From contig CANLSR010000003.1 of the NCBI GenBank assembly GCA_947493945.1, positions 186,001 through 250,000 on the forward strand: DNA of 64,000 nt. Direction: 5' to 3'. This stretch comes from an uncultured bacterium. Its GTDB lineage: Bacteria > Bacteroidota > Rhodothermia > Rhodothermales > Rubricoccaceae. Below are positions 52,026-61,923 of the stretch, one piece after another. The notes beneath the pieces were generated by a model. It saw nothing but the letters and a program-made list of their open reading frames with translations. It was not told the DNA's origin and made no database searches. The position numbers and the translations under genes were made by a program. Each line of letters begins with the position of its first letter. Positions within the stretch are counted from its first letter, which is position 1.

Positions 52026-52700
52026 CTAGCTGTCGACCGGGAACAGCCCGAACAGGCGGCTCTCGATCCGGCTCAGGATTTCGTAGCGGTCCTCGGGCTC
52101 GTTGACGAAGTCCAGCGTGTCGGTCTCGACCACCATCTTGGGGTGCGGGTAGCGCTCGATCCAGTCCTCGTAGAGCACGTTGAGCGCCTCCAGGTAGTCC
52201 AGCCGGATCGACGCCTCGAACTCGCGCCCGCGCGCCTGGATGTGGCGGACCAGCGTCGGCACGTCGGCGCGGAGGTAGACCAGCAGGTCCGGCGGCTTGA
52301 GGTACGACGTCATGATCGAGAACAGCTCGCAGTAGTTCACGTAGTCGCGGCCGTCCATCAGCTCCATGTCGTGGAGGTTGCGGGCGAAGATCTCGACGTC
52401 CTCGTAGATCGAGCGGTCCTGGACCACCGAGCCCGCGCGTGCCTCGATGCCCTGCTGGTGCTTAAAGCGGCTCGACAGGAAGAACACCTGCAAGTTGAAG
52501 CTCCAGCGCCGCATGTCGCCGTAGAAGTCGGCGAGGTACGGGTTGTCGTCGACCGACTCGAAAAACGGGTCCCACCCGAACGTGTCGGCCAGGATCTGGG
52601 TCAGCGTGCTCTTGCCGGCGCCGATGTTGCCGGCCACGGCGACGTAGAGCTTGCGGCGGGGCGCGACGTCGGGGTCGGCGAGGGTGAGGTCGGTTTGCAT
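52026..52700 (-). CDS. Deoxynucleoside kinase
   Basis: LYVAVAGNIGAGKSTLTQILAD, FFESVDDNPYLADFYGDMRRWSFNLQVFFLSSRF, VVQDRSIYEDVEIFA. Confidence 0.95.
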   Translation of the reverse strand: MQTDLTLADPDVAPRRKLYVAVAGNIGAGKSTLTQILADTFGWDPFFESVDDNPYLADFYGDMRRWSFNLQVFFLSSRFKHQQGIEARAGSVVQDRSIYEDVEIFARNLHDMELMDGRDYVNYCELFSIMTSYLKPPDLLVYLRADVPTLVRHIQARGREFEASIRLDYLEALNVLYEDWIERYPHPKMVVETDTLDFVNEPEDRYEILSRIESRLFGLFPVDS

Positions 52701-52718
52701 CGGCGCGGAGGGGGCGGC

Positions 52719-52726
52719 CCAAGGTA
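52719..52726 (-). promoter_or_regulatory. Candidate -7-type promoter element TACCTTGG upstream of deoxynucleoside kinase gene
   Basis: Shared word 19 nt before start codon. Confidence 0.4.
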
Positions 52727-52809
52727 GCGCCCGGGCCGGGACCCGTCCCCCGCTGGCGCCGGCCGTCGGCGGGCCGTCGGCGCGGACCGCCAGCGCGACG
52801 GGCGCCCCG

Positions 52810-53733
52810 TCAGTACTGGCGGAGGTAGCTCAGATTCTCGCCGTCGAACGGCGGCGTCTCCACGTCGAAGTCGGCGAAAAAGGCGGAGGGGTCGCAGGTG
52901 TTGCCCTCGACCAGCATCTCGAACTGGGCCGGCGAGATGGGCAGCAGCCCGGCCTTGCCCAGCGTGTTCACGCCCAGCCGCGCGACCGGAATCGGCACCG
53001 AGACCGTGGGTTTGGGGCGGACGCCGCCGCCCCGGGCGATCCGGCGGAGCACCTCGCGGTAGGGGACCTCCTCGTGCCCGGCCACGCAATACGCCCGGCC
53101 GTTGGAGGCGTCGCGCGTGACGGCCTGGGCGATGGCGTCGGCGCAGGCCTGGACGTGGACCGGCTGGAGCCGGTACTGGCCGTCGCCGAAGACGGGCAGG
53201 ATGGGGAACGGATCGACCAGCGTCTCCCACAGACGCTTGGCGAACTCGGGGTTGTCCGGCCCCGGATCTCCAAACAGCGTCGACGGCCGGAACACGACGG
53301 CGTGCTCGAAGCCCGCGGCGCGGACGATCTCCTCGGCCCGCCACTTGGTGGTCTGGTAGCCGGTCGCGGCGTCGGCCCGGGCGCCGTTGGCGCTCATCTG
53401 GACGAACCGGGCCACGCCGGCCGCCTGGGCCGCCTCGACCACGTTCCGGGTCCCGTCGACGTGGACGCGCTCGAAGGTGACGCTGGGCGGGCTCTCGTCG
53501 ATGATCCCGACCAGGTGCACGACGGCCCCGACGCCGCGGAAGGCGTGGCCGAACGTGCCCGGATCGGTGACGTCGCCGTGGTGGACCTCGACGCCGGACC
53601 GCACCGCCAGCGCCTCGCCGCCGCCGCGCACCAACGCACGGACCGCGTGGCCGCGCGCCAGCAGCGCGTCCAGAACGTAGCCGCCGACGTAGCCGGTGGC
53701 GCCGGTGAGCAAGACGGTAGGCGAGTCGGCCAT
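52810..53733 (-). CDS. NAD-dependent epimerase/NDUFA9-like atypical SDR
   Basis: VLLTGATGYVGGYVLDALLARGHAVRALVR, GYQTTKWRAEEIV, FRPSTLFG. Confidence 0.88.
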   Translation of the reverse strand: MADSPTVLLTGATGYVGGYVLDALLARGHAVRALVRGGGEALAVRSGVEVHHGDVTDPGTFGHAFRGVGAVVHLVGIIDESPPSVTFERVHVDGTRNVVEAAQAAGVARFVQMSANGARADAATGYQTTKWRAEEIVRAAGFEHAVVFRPSTLFGDPGPDNPEFAKRLWETLVDPFPILPVFGDGQYRLQPVHVQACADAIAQAVTRDASNGRAYCVAGHEEVPYREVLRRIARGGGVRPKPTVSVPIPVARLGVNTLGKAGLLPISPAQFEMLVEGNTCDPSAFFADFDVETPPFDGENLSYLRQY

Positions 53734-53810
53734 CGTGGGGTCGGGTGGGGACGGCAAGGACGACGACTGGGCGGCGGGGTTCGCCGGCCCGCGCGGCGTC
53801 GGCCCGACCG

Positions 53811-53834
53811 GCTGGCGGCGCCGCTCCGCCAGCG
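53811..53834. repeat. GCTGGCGG...CCGCCAGCG inverted pair in divergent spacer
   Basis: Arms 53811-53818 and 53826-53834. Confidence 0.55.
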
Positions 53835-53885
53835 CGCGGCGTCTCTTCGGGACTGCGATCTTAGGGGGCCCCGCCCCCCGACCCC

Positions 53886-54926
53886 ATGCCCGGCTACGAC
53901 CCCTCCAACCTGGCGGCGGCGCTCAAGCGCGAGGCGCGGCGCGTCGGCTTCGACGGCGTCGGGGTGGCGCGGGCCGAGCGGCTCGACGGCCACGCGCGCC
54001 GGCTGGAGGCCTGGCTTCAGGACGGACGCCACGGCGGCGGCGGCGGCGCGATGGCCTGGATGGAGCGCCACTTCGACGAGCGCGTCGACCCGCGCGTGCT
54101 GGTGCCGGGCGCCCGGAGCGTGGTCTCGGTGTTCGCCAGCTACTTCCAGCCCGGCCGGCGCCCCGGCGAGCCGCGCCCGGCCAGCCCCGCCCCGCTGGCG
54201 GAGGCCGACCGCCAGCGCGCCGGGCCGCCCTCGGACGAGCGAGCACGGCCCGGCGCCAAGATCAGCCGCTACGCCTGGGGCGACGACTACCACGACGTGC
54301 TCAAGGACAAGCTCGCCGAGCTGTTCGACTGGCTCGACCGCCAGACCGGCGGCGCCGGCGGCCGCGCCTTCGTGGACTCGGCGCCGGTCATGGACAAGGC
54401 CTGGGCGCAGCGCGCCGGGCTCGGCTGGCAGGGCAAGAACACCAACCTCCTCACCACCACGCACGGCTCGTTCGTGTTCTTGGGCGAGCTGATCACCGAC
54501 GTGGACCTAGCGCCCGACGCGCCGTTCGCCGCCGACCACTGCGGGAGCTGCACGCGCTGCCTCGACGCCTGCCCCACCGGCGCCCTCGACGCGCCCTACC
54601 AGATCGACGCCGAGCGCTGCATCTCCTACTGGACCATCGAGCACCGCGGGCCGGACCTGCCCGAGCCGCTGGCGGCCGAGTTCGGCGCGTGGGCCTTCGG
54701 CTGCGACATCTGCCAGGACGTGTGCCCGTGGACCAAGTTTTCCCAACCCACGCGCGACGCCCGCTTCCTGCCGCGCCCCGGCGTCACCGACACGCCGGCC
54801 GCCGAGTGGGCCGAGATCAGCCTGGAGGCCTGGCGCGAGCGGTTCCGCCGCAGCCCCGTCAAGCGGACGAAGTACGAGGGCTTCCTGCGCAACGTGGAAA
54901 ACGCCGCCCGCAACGCCGGCGCGTAG
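53886..54926 (+). CDS. queG: Epoxyqueuosine reductase
   Basis: SRYAWGDDYHDVLKDKLAEL, GWQGKNTNLLTTTHGSFVFLGELITD, CGSCTRCLDACPTGAL, CDICQDVCPWTKF. Confidence 0.96.
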   Translation: MPGYDPSNLAAALKREARRVGFDGVGVARAERLDGHARRLEAWLQDGRHGGGGGAMAWMERHFDERVDPRVLVPGARSVVSVFASYFQPGRRPGEPRPASPAPLAEADRQRAGPPSDERARPGAKISRYAWGDDYHDVLKDKLAELFDWLDRQTGGAGGRAFVDSAPVMDKAWAQRAGLGWQGKNTNLLTTTHGSFVFLGELITDVDLAPDAPFAADHCGSCTRCLDACPTGALDAPYQIDAERCISYWTIEHRGPDLPEPLAAEFGAWAFGCDICQDVCPWTKFSQPTRDARFLPRPGVTDTPAAEWAEISLEAWRERFRRSPVKRTKYEGFLRNVENAARNAGA

Positions 54927-54934
54927 GCGGCCGG

Positions 54935-56482
54935 CTAGGGCATCGTCAGCGTGAACGTCGAGCCCCCGCCCTTGACGCTGGCCGCCTCCAGCGTGCCGCC
55001 CATCTGGGCCACCAGGCGGCTGGCGATGGCCAGCCCCAGCCCGGTGCCGCCGTGCTCGCGGTTGACGCGGACGTCCTCCTGCACGAACGCCTCGAACACG
55101 GAGTCCAGCACGTCGTCGGCGATGCCGACGCCGGTGTCGGCCACCTCCAGCCGCGCCGCGCCGCCGACGACCGCCAGCGCCACGGCCACGTGGCCGCGCG
55201 GGGTAAACCGCGCCGCGTTCGACACCAGCTGGTCGACCACCTGCTCCAGGCGCGCCGGGTCGGCCTGGACGACGGTGGGCCCGGCCGGCACGTCGACGCC
55301 CAGGCGCACGCCGCGCTGGCGGAGGTCGTCGGCGTAGCGTTGGGCGACGGCGCGGACGCTCGCGCCGAGGTCGACGGGGACGCGGCTCAGGTCGAGGGCG
55401 CCGGTCTCCAGCCGCGACAGGTCCAGGAGGTCCGTCACCAGGCGGAGCGCGCGCTCCGACGCGTCGCGGATGGTGCCCGAGAACTCGGCCACCTCGGGCG
55501 GCACGCCGTCCAGGCCGGCCGTCTCCTCGACCAGCAGGTCGGCAAAGCCGCGGATGGCGCCCAGGGGCGTGCGGAGCTCGTGGCTCATCAAGCGGAGGAA
55601 GGCCATCCGCGACTGGGCGGAGCGCTCGGCGATGCGGCGGGCGCGGTCGAGCTGGGCCTCGGCCTCCTTCTGGGCCGTCACGTCGGCGAGGAGCCCGCCC
55701 GCGACGGGCCGCCCGGCCGCGTCGGTGCTGGGCGTGGCGCGCTCCGAGAGCCAGACCACCTCGCCGCCGTCGAGCCCGAGCCGCACCTCGACGTGGGACG
55801 GGTGGCCGGCCCGGAGGCGGGCCTCGTGAGCCCGGAACGCGCCGCGGTCCTCGGGAACCACGAGCGCCGTCCAGTCGGCGTCGCCGGCCAGCAGCGCGTC
55901 CGGGTCGAGCCCGGTGAGCGCCTCGGCCTGGGGCGTGATGAAGGCGTAGGCCCGCCGCCCGTCGGCGTCGTAGCCGAACGTGAAGAGCGCGTCGTCGAGG
56001 TCGGCGACGGTGCGCTGGAACCGGGCCTCGGCCTCGGACCAGGCCCACAAGGTGCTGAACAGCGCCGACAGCCGCAGGGCCGCCGTGGCGTCGGGCTCGG
56101 TCCACGGCTCCGCGCGGGCGAGCACGAACGCGCCGGGCACCGAGCCCTCGACCGGCACCACCAACACCGGACGCCCGCCCATCGCGTCCGCCAGCGGCCC
56201 GCCGGCCACCGCCGTCGGCTGGCGGGCCGTGAGCGCCGGCGTCTCGCGGGCGTCGGCCTCGACCCACCGGCTGGGGGCGCCGGGCGGCCAGGCGGCGCAC
56301 TGCACGAACGCGTCCGAGGCGGCCTCGCCGACCAGCGCGGCGGCCCGCTGGGCCCCCAGCGCCTCGCCCACGCGGGCCACGCCGGCCTCCAGCAGCGCCA
56401 GCGCGTTGGGCCGCGACAGGGCCACGTTGCGCAGCGCCGCCTCGGCCTGCTCGGTGCGGACGGCGAGGGGGGCGAGTTCCAT
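54935..56482 (-). CDS. PAS-domain sensor histidine kinase
   Basis: FLRLMSHELRTPLGAIRGFADLL, DQLVSNAARFTPRGHV, VADTGVGIADDVLDSVFEAFVQ, GGTGLGLAIASRLV. Confidence 0.95.
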   Translation of the reverse strand: MELAPLAVRTEQAEAALRNVALSRPNALALLEAGVARVGEALGAQRAAALVGEAASDAFVQCAAWPPGAPSRWVEADARETPALTARQPTAVAGGPLADAMGGRPVLVVPVEGSVPGAFVLARAEPWTEPDATAALRLSALFSTLWAWSEAEARFQRTVADLDDALFTFGYDADGRRAYAFITPQAEALTGLDPDALLAGDADWTALVVPEDRGAFRAHEARLRAGHPSHVEVRLGLDGGEVVWLSERATPSTDAAGRPVAGGLLADVTAQKEAEAQLDRARRIAERSAQSRMAFLRLMSHELRTPLGAIRGFADLLVEETAGLDGVPPEVAEFSGTIRDASERALRLVTDLLDLSRLETGALDLSRVPVDLGASVRAVAQRYADDLRQRGVRLGVDVPAGPTVVQADPARLEQVVDQLVSNAARFTPRGHVAVALAVVGGAARLEVADTGVGIADDVLDSVFEAFVQEDVRVNREHGGTGLGLAIASRLVAQMGGTLEAASVKGGGSTFTLTMP

Positions 56483-56720
56483 CTGTGGGGTATCGGCCGG
56501 AGCGAGTGCGGACTTAGGGCCGGCGAGTCGGTGAGCCAGGGCGGCGGCGGGCCCCGACCGTCCGGCCCCCGCACGTTACCACCTCGCCCCGCTGGCGCCC
56601 CACGCCGGCGACCGCGCCGGCCCTGGGGCCGCGCGCCACGGGCCGGGCTCGTGTGGCCGCGTGACTCCGACGCGCCGGCGACCGGCTGTCGTACCATCCG
56701 GCCGCCCCCTCTCCCGCTCG

Positions 56721-58823
56721 ATGGACGACGCCCCGCTCCCCGACCCCCAGGCCGCCACCACCGTCACCGACGGGGACGTGCGCGCCGGCGCCACGCCGGG
56801 CGGGCCGGACCGCAAGAGCCCCTGGCGCTGGGTCCCGACGCTCTACTTCGCCGAGGGCCTGCCCTACATGGCCGTCATGGTGCTGGCGGTGATCCTGTAC
56901 AAGCGGTTCGGGATGTCGAACACCGACATCGCCCTCTACACCAGCTGGTTCTACCTCCCCTGGGTGATCAAGCCGTTCTGGAGCCCCGTCGTGGACGTGC
57001 TCAAGACCAAGCGCTGGTGGACCGTGGCGATGCAGGTGCTGATCGGCGGCGGGCTGGCGGGCGTGGCGTTCACCCTGCCCACGCCGGCCTGGGTCCAGGG
57101 GTCGGTGGCCTTTTTCTGGCTCCTGGCCTTCTCGTCGGCCACGCACGACATCGCCGCGGACGGGTTCTACATGCTGGCCCTGGACGAGCACGACCAGGCG
57201 TGGTACGTGGGCATCCGGAGCACGTTCTACCGGGCCGCCGTGATCGCCGTCTCGGGCCTGGTGCCGATGCTGGCGGGCACGCTCGAGAGCTCGACCGGCC
57301 TGGGCGCCGTCGACGTCGAGGTCTCGGCCGTCCCCACCGCCAGCGGGACGACGATGGCGGCCGTCGAGGCGCTGTCGCTGGCGGACACCGACCGCACCTC
57401 GGCCGCCGGCGCCGAGCGCGGCGACCTCCGGCTGACCGCCGCCGTCGCCGCGCTCGACATCCCGCTCGCCCTGCGCCCGACCGCCGAGGTGGACACCCTG
57501 ATCGCCACCGCCCGCCGGGCCAACCAGGCCGCTGGCTTCTACCCGGTCGAGGACGACGGCGGCGCCGACGCCGGCGGCCCGTCGTGGTGGGCGCGGACGG
57601 TCTCCGGCCCGCTGGGCCGCGCCTTGACCGAGCTGTTCGGCGAGCGCGCCGCGGCCGAGAGCGACGTGGCCGGCAACGTGGGCGTGGTCCCGTTCCGGCT
57701 GTCCGGCCCGCCGCCGCCGGGCGAGGCCGTCGCCGTCAACCTGGGGCTCGACAGCGGCGACCAGAGCCTGCACCTGGTCGAGGGCGGCCAGCGGTTCACC
57801 TTTACCGAGGCCAACTGGGACCGCCCGTTCCTGGCCGTCGTCCAGGCCGACGCCAAGCTGCGCCAGCCGACCGCCGCCACCTTCCGCGCGACCTCGGGCA
57901 ACATCCCGCTGGCGTGGTCCATCACGTTCTTCGTGCTGGCCGGCGTGTTCCTGGCGCTCATGGCCTGGCACGCGTTCGCGCTGCCGCGCCCCGCCAGCGA
58001 CGTGCCGGACGTGGCGGGCTCGGGCGGCGCCCGGGGCATCCTGCAGTACCTCGGCTTCCTGGTCGTGTTCACGCCGGTGCTCCTGGTGCTGCTGGTCCCG
58101 ATGATGATCGCCGGGCTGCTGGCGCCGCGCACGACCGGGCCGTGGGGGCGCATGTTCCGCGCGCTGCCGTTCTCGGGGAGCCCGTTTGCCGAGACCATCG
58201 TGTCGTTCTTCGAGAAGCCCGAGATCGGGATCGCGGTCGCGTTCGTGCTGTTCTACCGCTTTGCCGAGGCCCAGCTGGTCAAGCTGGCGGCGCCGTTCCT
58301 GCTGGACTCCGTCGAGGCCGGCGGGCTGGCGCTCACGACCGGCGAGGTCGGGTTCGTGTACGGCACCATCGGGGCGCTGAGCCTGACCGTCGGCGGCGTC
58401 CTGGGCGGCATCGTGGCCGCGCGCGACGGGCTGGGCCGGTGGCTGTGGCCGATGGTGCTGGCCATCAACATCCCCAACGCGGTCTACCTGTTCCTGGCGA
58501 CCGTCCGGCCCGAGAGCTTCGTGGTGATCAACGCGGCCATCGCCGTGGAGCAGTTCGGCTACGGCTTCGGCTTCGCGGCCTTCCTGCTGGTGCTGATCTG
58601 GATCTCGGAGGGCGAGCACAAGACGGCGCACTACGCCATCGGCACCGGCCTGATGGCGCTCGGCATGATGATCCCGGGCATGTTCTCGGGCTGGCTGGAG
58701 GACATCGTAGGCTACCGGACCTTCTTCGTCTGGGTGCTGCTGGCCACCCTCCCCAGCTTCCTGGTCACCGCGCGCATCCAGATCGACCCGACGTTCGGCA
58801 AGAAAAAGGAAGACGAGACCTGA
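56721..58823 (+). CDS. AmpG-like MFS transporter with large extramembrane insertion
   Basis: TLYFAEGLPYMAVMVLAVILYKRFGMSNTDIALYTSWFYLPWVIKPFWSPVVD...SSATHDIAADGFYMLALDEHDQAWYVGIRSTFYR; inserted segment with FTFTEANWDRPFLAVVQAD. Confidence 0.85.
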   Translation: MDDAPLPDPQAATTVTDGDVRAGATPGGPDRKSPWRWVPTLYFAEGLPYMAVMVLAVILYKRFGMSNTDIALYTSWFYLPWVIKPFWSPVVDVLKTKRWWTVAMQVLIGGGLAGVAFTLPTPAWVQGSVAFFWLLAFSSATHDIAADGFYMLALDEHDQAWYVGIRSTFYRAAVIAVSGLVPMLAGTLESSTGLGAVDVEVSAVPTASGTTMAAVEALSLADTDRTSAAGAERGDLRLTAAVAALDIPLALRPTAEVDTLIATARRANQAAGFYPVEDDGGADAGGPSWWARTVSGPLGRALTELFGERAAAESDVAGNVGVVPFRLSGPPPPGEAVAVNLGLDSGDQSLHLVEGGQRFTFTEANWDRPFLAVVQADAKLRQPTAATFRATSGNIPLAWSITFFVLAGVFLALMAWHAFALPRPASDVPDVAGSGGARGILQYLGFLVVFTPVLLVLLVPMMIAGLLAPRTTGPWGRMFRALPFSGSPFAETIVSFFEKPEIGIAVAFVLFYRFAEAQLVKLAAPFLLDSVEAGGLALTTGEVGFVYGTIGALSLTVGGVLGGIVAARDGLGRWLWPMVLAINIPNAVYLFLATVRPESFVVINAAIAVEQFGYGFGFAAFLLVLIWISEGEHKTAHYAIGTGLMALGMMIPGMFSGWLEDIVGYRTFFVWVLLATLPSFLVTARIQIDPTFGKKKEDET

Positions 58824-58844
58824 GCCGGCCGGGCCGCCCCGCCT

Positions 58845-58865
58845 CGCTGACGGCCGCCGCCAGCG
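58845..58865. terminator. CGCTGACGG...CCGCCAGCG inverted pair at convergent junction
   Basis: Arms 58845-58853 and 58857-58865 in a 47-bp spacer. Confidence 0.5.
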
Positions 58866-58870
58866 AGCGG

Positions 58871-61759
58871 CTACTGCCCCAGCGCGGACAGCGCGAGCCG
58901 GACCAGCGCCGCCCGCTCGGCCTCGTCGGCGACGGCCGCCAGCGGGAACCCGAACGAGACGGCGCGGCCCGCCGCCACGGCCGCGCCCCGGTCCGTGCCG
59001 GCGTAGCGCGCGACCACGCGCCCGGCGCCCGCCGGCGCCAGCGCGTCCGACTGGCGGACGGCGAGGGCGTCGGGTCCGAGCTCCGTCGTGAAGGTGACGG
59101 AGCCGGCGTCGGTGACGACCTCGCCTGGCGGCCCGTCGACGCGCAGGCCGACGTCCAGGCCGAGCGCGTCGCGCATCCATTCGGCAGAGGAACCGTCCAG
59201 CCCGGCGTCGCTGGCCCAGTGGGCGCCCGACACCACGAGCGCGCCGCCGCCGCCGAGGTAGGCCCCGAGCCGCTCGCGGAGCGCGTCGGGCAGCGCCTGG
59301 AAGGCCGGAGGGCGCGGGTCGGCGGGGTCGGGCCAGGCCGTGCGGCGCTCCAGGCCGAGCGCCAGGTCCACGACCGGGTACGCGGCCAGATCGACGGCGC
59401 CCGCCTCGACGGCCTCGTCCGAGGCCGAGACGAATGACCGGCCGGCGGCGAGCCACGCGCGGCCGTGGGCGGCGGCCCAGTCGCGCGTGTTGCCCAGGAT
59501 CGGCGTCGCCTCCAGGTCCGAGGCGCTGGCGCCCCAGCCCGGCGCGGCGTCGTCGACGTACTCGGCGGCCGGGTCGAACTCGAGCTGGCGGCCGGCCGTG
59601 ACCACGCCCAGCCCCTCGGGCACGCCCACAGGACCCACAAAGCCCGCGCTGCCCGGGGCGTCGACGGCGTCGGGCGCGGCGACCCGGTCGAACCCGTCCA
59701 CCACCAGCACCGGCGCCCCGCCGTCCTCGGCCACCCCGACCGCCAGCGCGGCGCTGGGCCGGCTCTCGCCGCCGGCGTTGGCCGCCGTCACGCGGTAGCT
59801 GCGGACGGTCCCGGCGGGGGGCGCCGGCACCCGCACCGACGTCCCCTCGACCCGCGCCCCGTCGTCCCAGCCCCACCGCCCGTCACGGGTGTGGACGAGG
59901 TAGCCGGTCGGTAGGGCGTCCGGTTCGAGCGGGTCCAGCTGCGGCCGCCAGCTCAGCGCCACCTCGCCCCCGTCGACGACGGCCGCGAGGTGCGTCGGGC
60001 GCAGCGGCTGTACGACGAACGGCGCGCCCCGCTGCTCGGCCAGGAACCGGCCCATGCCCTTGTAGACCGCGCGCGCGGCGTCGAACCGGAACCGCGGGTC
60101 GAGCGCGTAGCGCATGTCGCGGAAGTTCTGGTGCGAGAGCAGCTCCAGCAGCAGCGACGGCACCCGGGGCCGCGCGGCTTCGGAGTACGGGCGGTCCCAC
60201 ATCGGCCGTCTCGGCCAGCCGGCGGCGTAGAGCTGGCGGAGGTCGCCGACGATCTGGGTCTGGACGCCGTCCGCCAGATCGCGGTTGGCCAGCCGGTCCG
60301 TCCCGTTGGGGAACGTCCGCGTCGAGTCCATGCCGGGCGCGTCGTAGATCGCGAGCGTGCCGACGAGCCCGTCGCGGGCGATGCCGGCGTCGGTGTGCCA
60401 CGCCAGCGCCGCGTCGATGGGGACGCCCAGGCCGGGCGCATCCGAGCCGCCCGTCGGGCCGAAGGGCGCGCCGCGGAGCCAGTTGACCCACTCGCCGCGG
60501 CTGCGGTAGTCGTCGACGTAGTCCTCGGCCGGCTCGCCGGTGACGTTGTAGACCGAGGCCGGCACGCCGGCCCACTGCTGGTAGTAGCGCGAGGCCTCGG
60601 TCCAGCGCGGGCGCCCGCTGGTGCCGCCGTCGCGCGCGACGACACCCTCGCCCCCGCCCCACCGCACGGCGTCGGCCGAGACGCTCGGGCCGCTGGCGGG
60701 CGCCGCCAGCGTGACCGAGCCGGCCGTGCCCGCCTCGAACTCCCAGGCGCCGAGGTACACCCACGTGCCGCCGCCGATCTGCTGGTTGACCACCACCTCC
60801 GACGTTCCGCCGGCGTGACGGACGGTGTACCTCGCCGCGTCGCTCCGGTCTGGCCCCGCCGCGTAGCTCACGTGGACGGCGTAGGCCCCGGCCTCGGGGA
60901 GGTCGGGCGCCCAGGTCGCGGAGCCGGTGCTGGCCTCGCGCGTGGTGCCGAGCGCGAACGGGTTCTGGCCGTCGCCGTAGGCCTCGCGGAGCGCGAAGCC
61001 CGCCGGCCCGTCGGCCCAGGCGCCCGACTCGCGGTAGCCCGGCGCGCCGTCGTCCGCGACCACCTCGCGCGTGCGGACGTCGCGCTCCCGGGCCAGCATC
61101 ACCACGGCGCCGGCGCGCTCCAGCATCGGCGCCAGCTCCTCGGTCACGAACCCGACCGTCAGCAGGTCCTCGACGGAGGTGAACAAGCGCGGGCGCTGCC
61201 AGCCCCAGCCGTCGGCGGTCCAGAGCCAGCCGTGGCTGGGCCACAGCGCCAGGTGCCGGCCGGCGAGGCCGGCCGCGGGCTGGCGGCCGGCGGCGGCGGG
61301 GCGGACGAGCGGCGGGCCGGTGACGGGCGGCGCGAAGACGCGGGCCGGGTCGCGCTGGGCCGGCGCCCGCTCGGCGTTGGGCACGAGCGCCGCCAGCCGG
61401 TCGCCGCGCGTCTCGACGCGCACCGCCAGCCCGGCGTAGACCGGGGCCAGCGCCGTCGCCACCTCGCGCTCGAAGGCCGCCGCCGCGCCGGGGCGGACCG
61501 GCGCGTCGCCCAGGTCGCGCGAGAACCGCGCCACCACCACGCCGCCCTCGACCACGACGGTGTCCACCTCCACGCCGGCGCCGACCGCCAGCGCGCAGCC
61601 GGCGCTCCGGCACTGTCCCAGCAAGCCCGCCAGCGACGCCACCGCCCGCGCGCTCTGCGCCTGGGCTCCTAGTTCGGGGACCGGCGGCGCGACGGGCGGC
61701 GCGGTGGTGGCGCAGCCCGCCAGCAGCGCGGTGAGCAGGAGGGCGGCAGAGCGGGTCAT
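58871..61759 (-). CDS. Lipoprotein with amidase-like N-terminal region, golvesin-like domain and Fn3-like domain
   Basis: Lipobox LLTALLAGCAT; GYRESGAWADGPAGFALREAY...AYAVHVSYAAGPDRSDAARYTVRHAGGTSEVVVNQQIGGGTWVYLGAWEFEAG; PTHLAAVVDGGEVALSWRPQ. Confidence 0.8.
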   Translation of the reverse strand: MTRSAALLLTALLAGCATTAPPVAPPVPELGAQAQSARAVASLAGLLGQCRSAGCALAVGAGVEVDTVVVEGGVVVARFSRDLGDAPVRPGAAAAFEREVATALAPVYAGLAVRVETRGDRLAALVPNAERAPAQRDPARVFAPPVTGPPLVRPAAAGRQPAAGLAGRHLALWPSHGWLWTADGWGWQRPRLFTSVEDLLTVGFVTEELAPMLERAGAVVMLARERDVRTREVVADDGAPGYRESGAWADGPAGFALREAYGDGQNPFALGTTREASTGSATWAPDLPEAGAYAVHVSYAAGPDRSDAARYTVRHAGGTSEVVVNQQIGGGTWVYLGAWEFEAGTAGSVTLAAPASGPSVSADAVRWGGGEGVVARDGGTSGRPRWTEASRYYQQWAGVPASVYNVTGEPAEDYVDDYRSRGEWVNWLRGAPFGPTGGSDAPGLGVPIDAALAWHTDAGIARDGLVGTLAIYDAPGMDSTRTFPNGTDRLANRDLADGVQTQIVGDLRQLYAAGWPRRPMWDRPYSEAARPRVPSLLLELLSHQNFRDMRYALDPRFRFDAARAVYKGMGRFLAEQRGAPFVVQPLRPTHLAAVVDGGEVALSWRPQLDPLEPDALPTGYLVHTRDGRWGWDDGARVEGTSVRVPAPPAGTVRSYRVTAANAGGESRPSAALAVGVAEDGGAPVLVVDGFDRVAAPDAVDAPGSAGFVGPVGVPEGLGVVTAGRQLEFDPAAEYVDDAAPGWGASASDLEATPILGNTRDWAAAHGRAWLAAGRSFVSASDEAVEAGAVDLAAYPVVDLALGLERRTAWPDPADPRPPAFQALPDALRERLGAYLGGGGALVVSGAHWASDAGLDGSSAEWMRDALGLDVGLRVDGPPGEVVTDAGSVTFTTELGPDALAVRQSDALAPAGAGRVVARYAGTDRGAAVAAGRAVSFGFPLAAVADEAERAALVRLALSALGQ

Positions 61760-61923
61760 GGGCAGAAGGGAAGGCGGTCCACAGGCTACCACCGACTTCC
61801 GCCCCGCTGGCGGCCACGCGTGCCGAGACGTTCCGCCAGTCGGCGCGCCGAGGCGAACGCGACACCAGAAGGCGACACGCGAGACGTCTATACAGGACTG
61901 CGCTTACGGGGAACCCCGAACCC

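Noticed and set aside
53696-59437. 1913-aa plus-strand ORF
   Set aside because: Runs out of frame through queG, antisense to the kinase and through the MFS gene; low-complexity GC-artefact translation.
56514-59876. 1120-aa minus-strand ORF
   Set aside because: Antisense to the MFS gene and out of frame with the golvesin gene; no recognisable domains.
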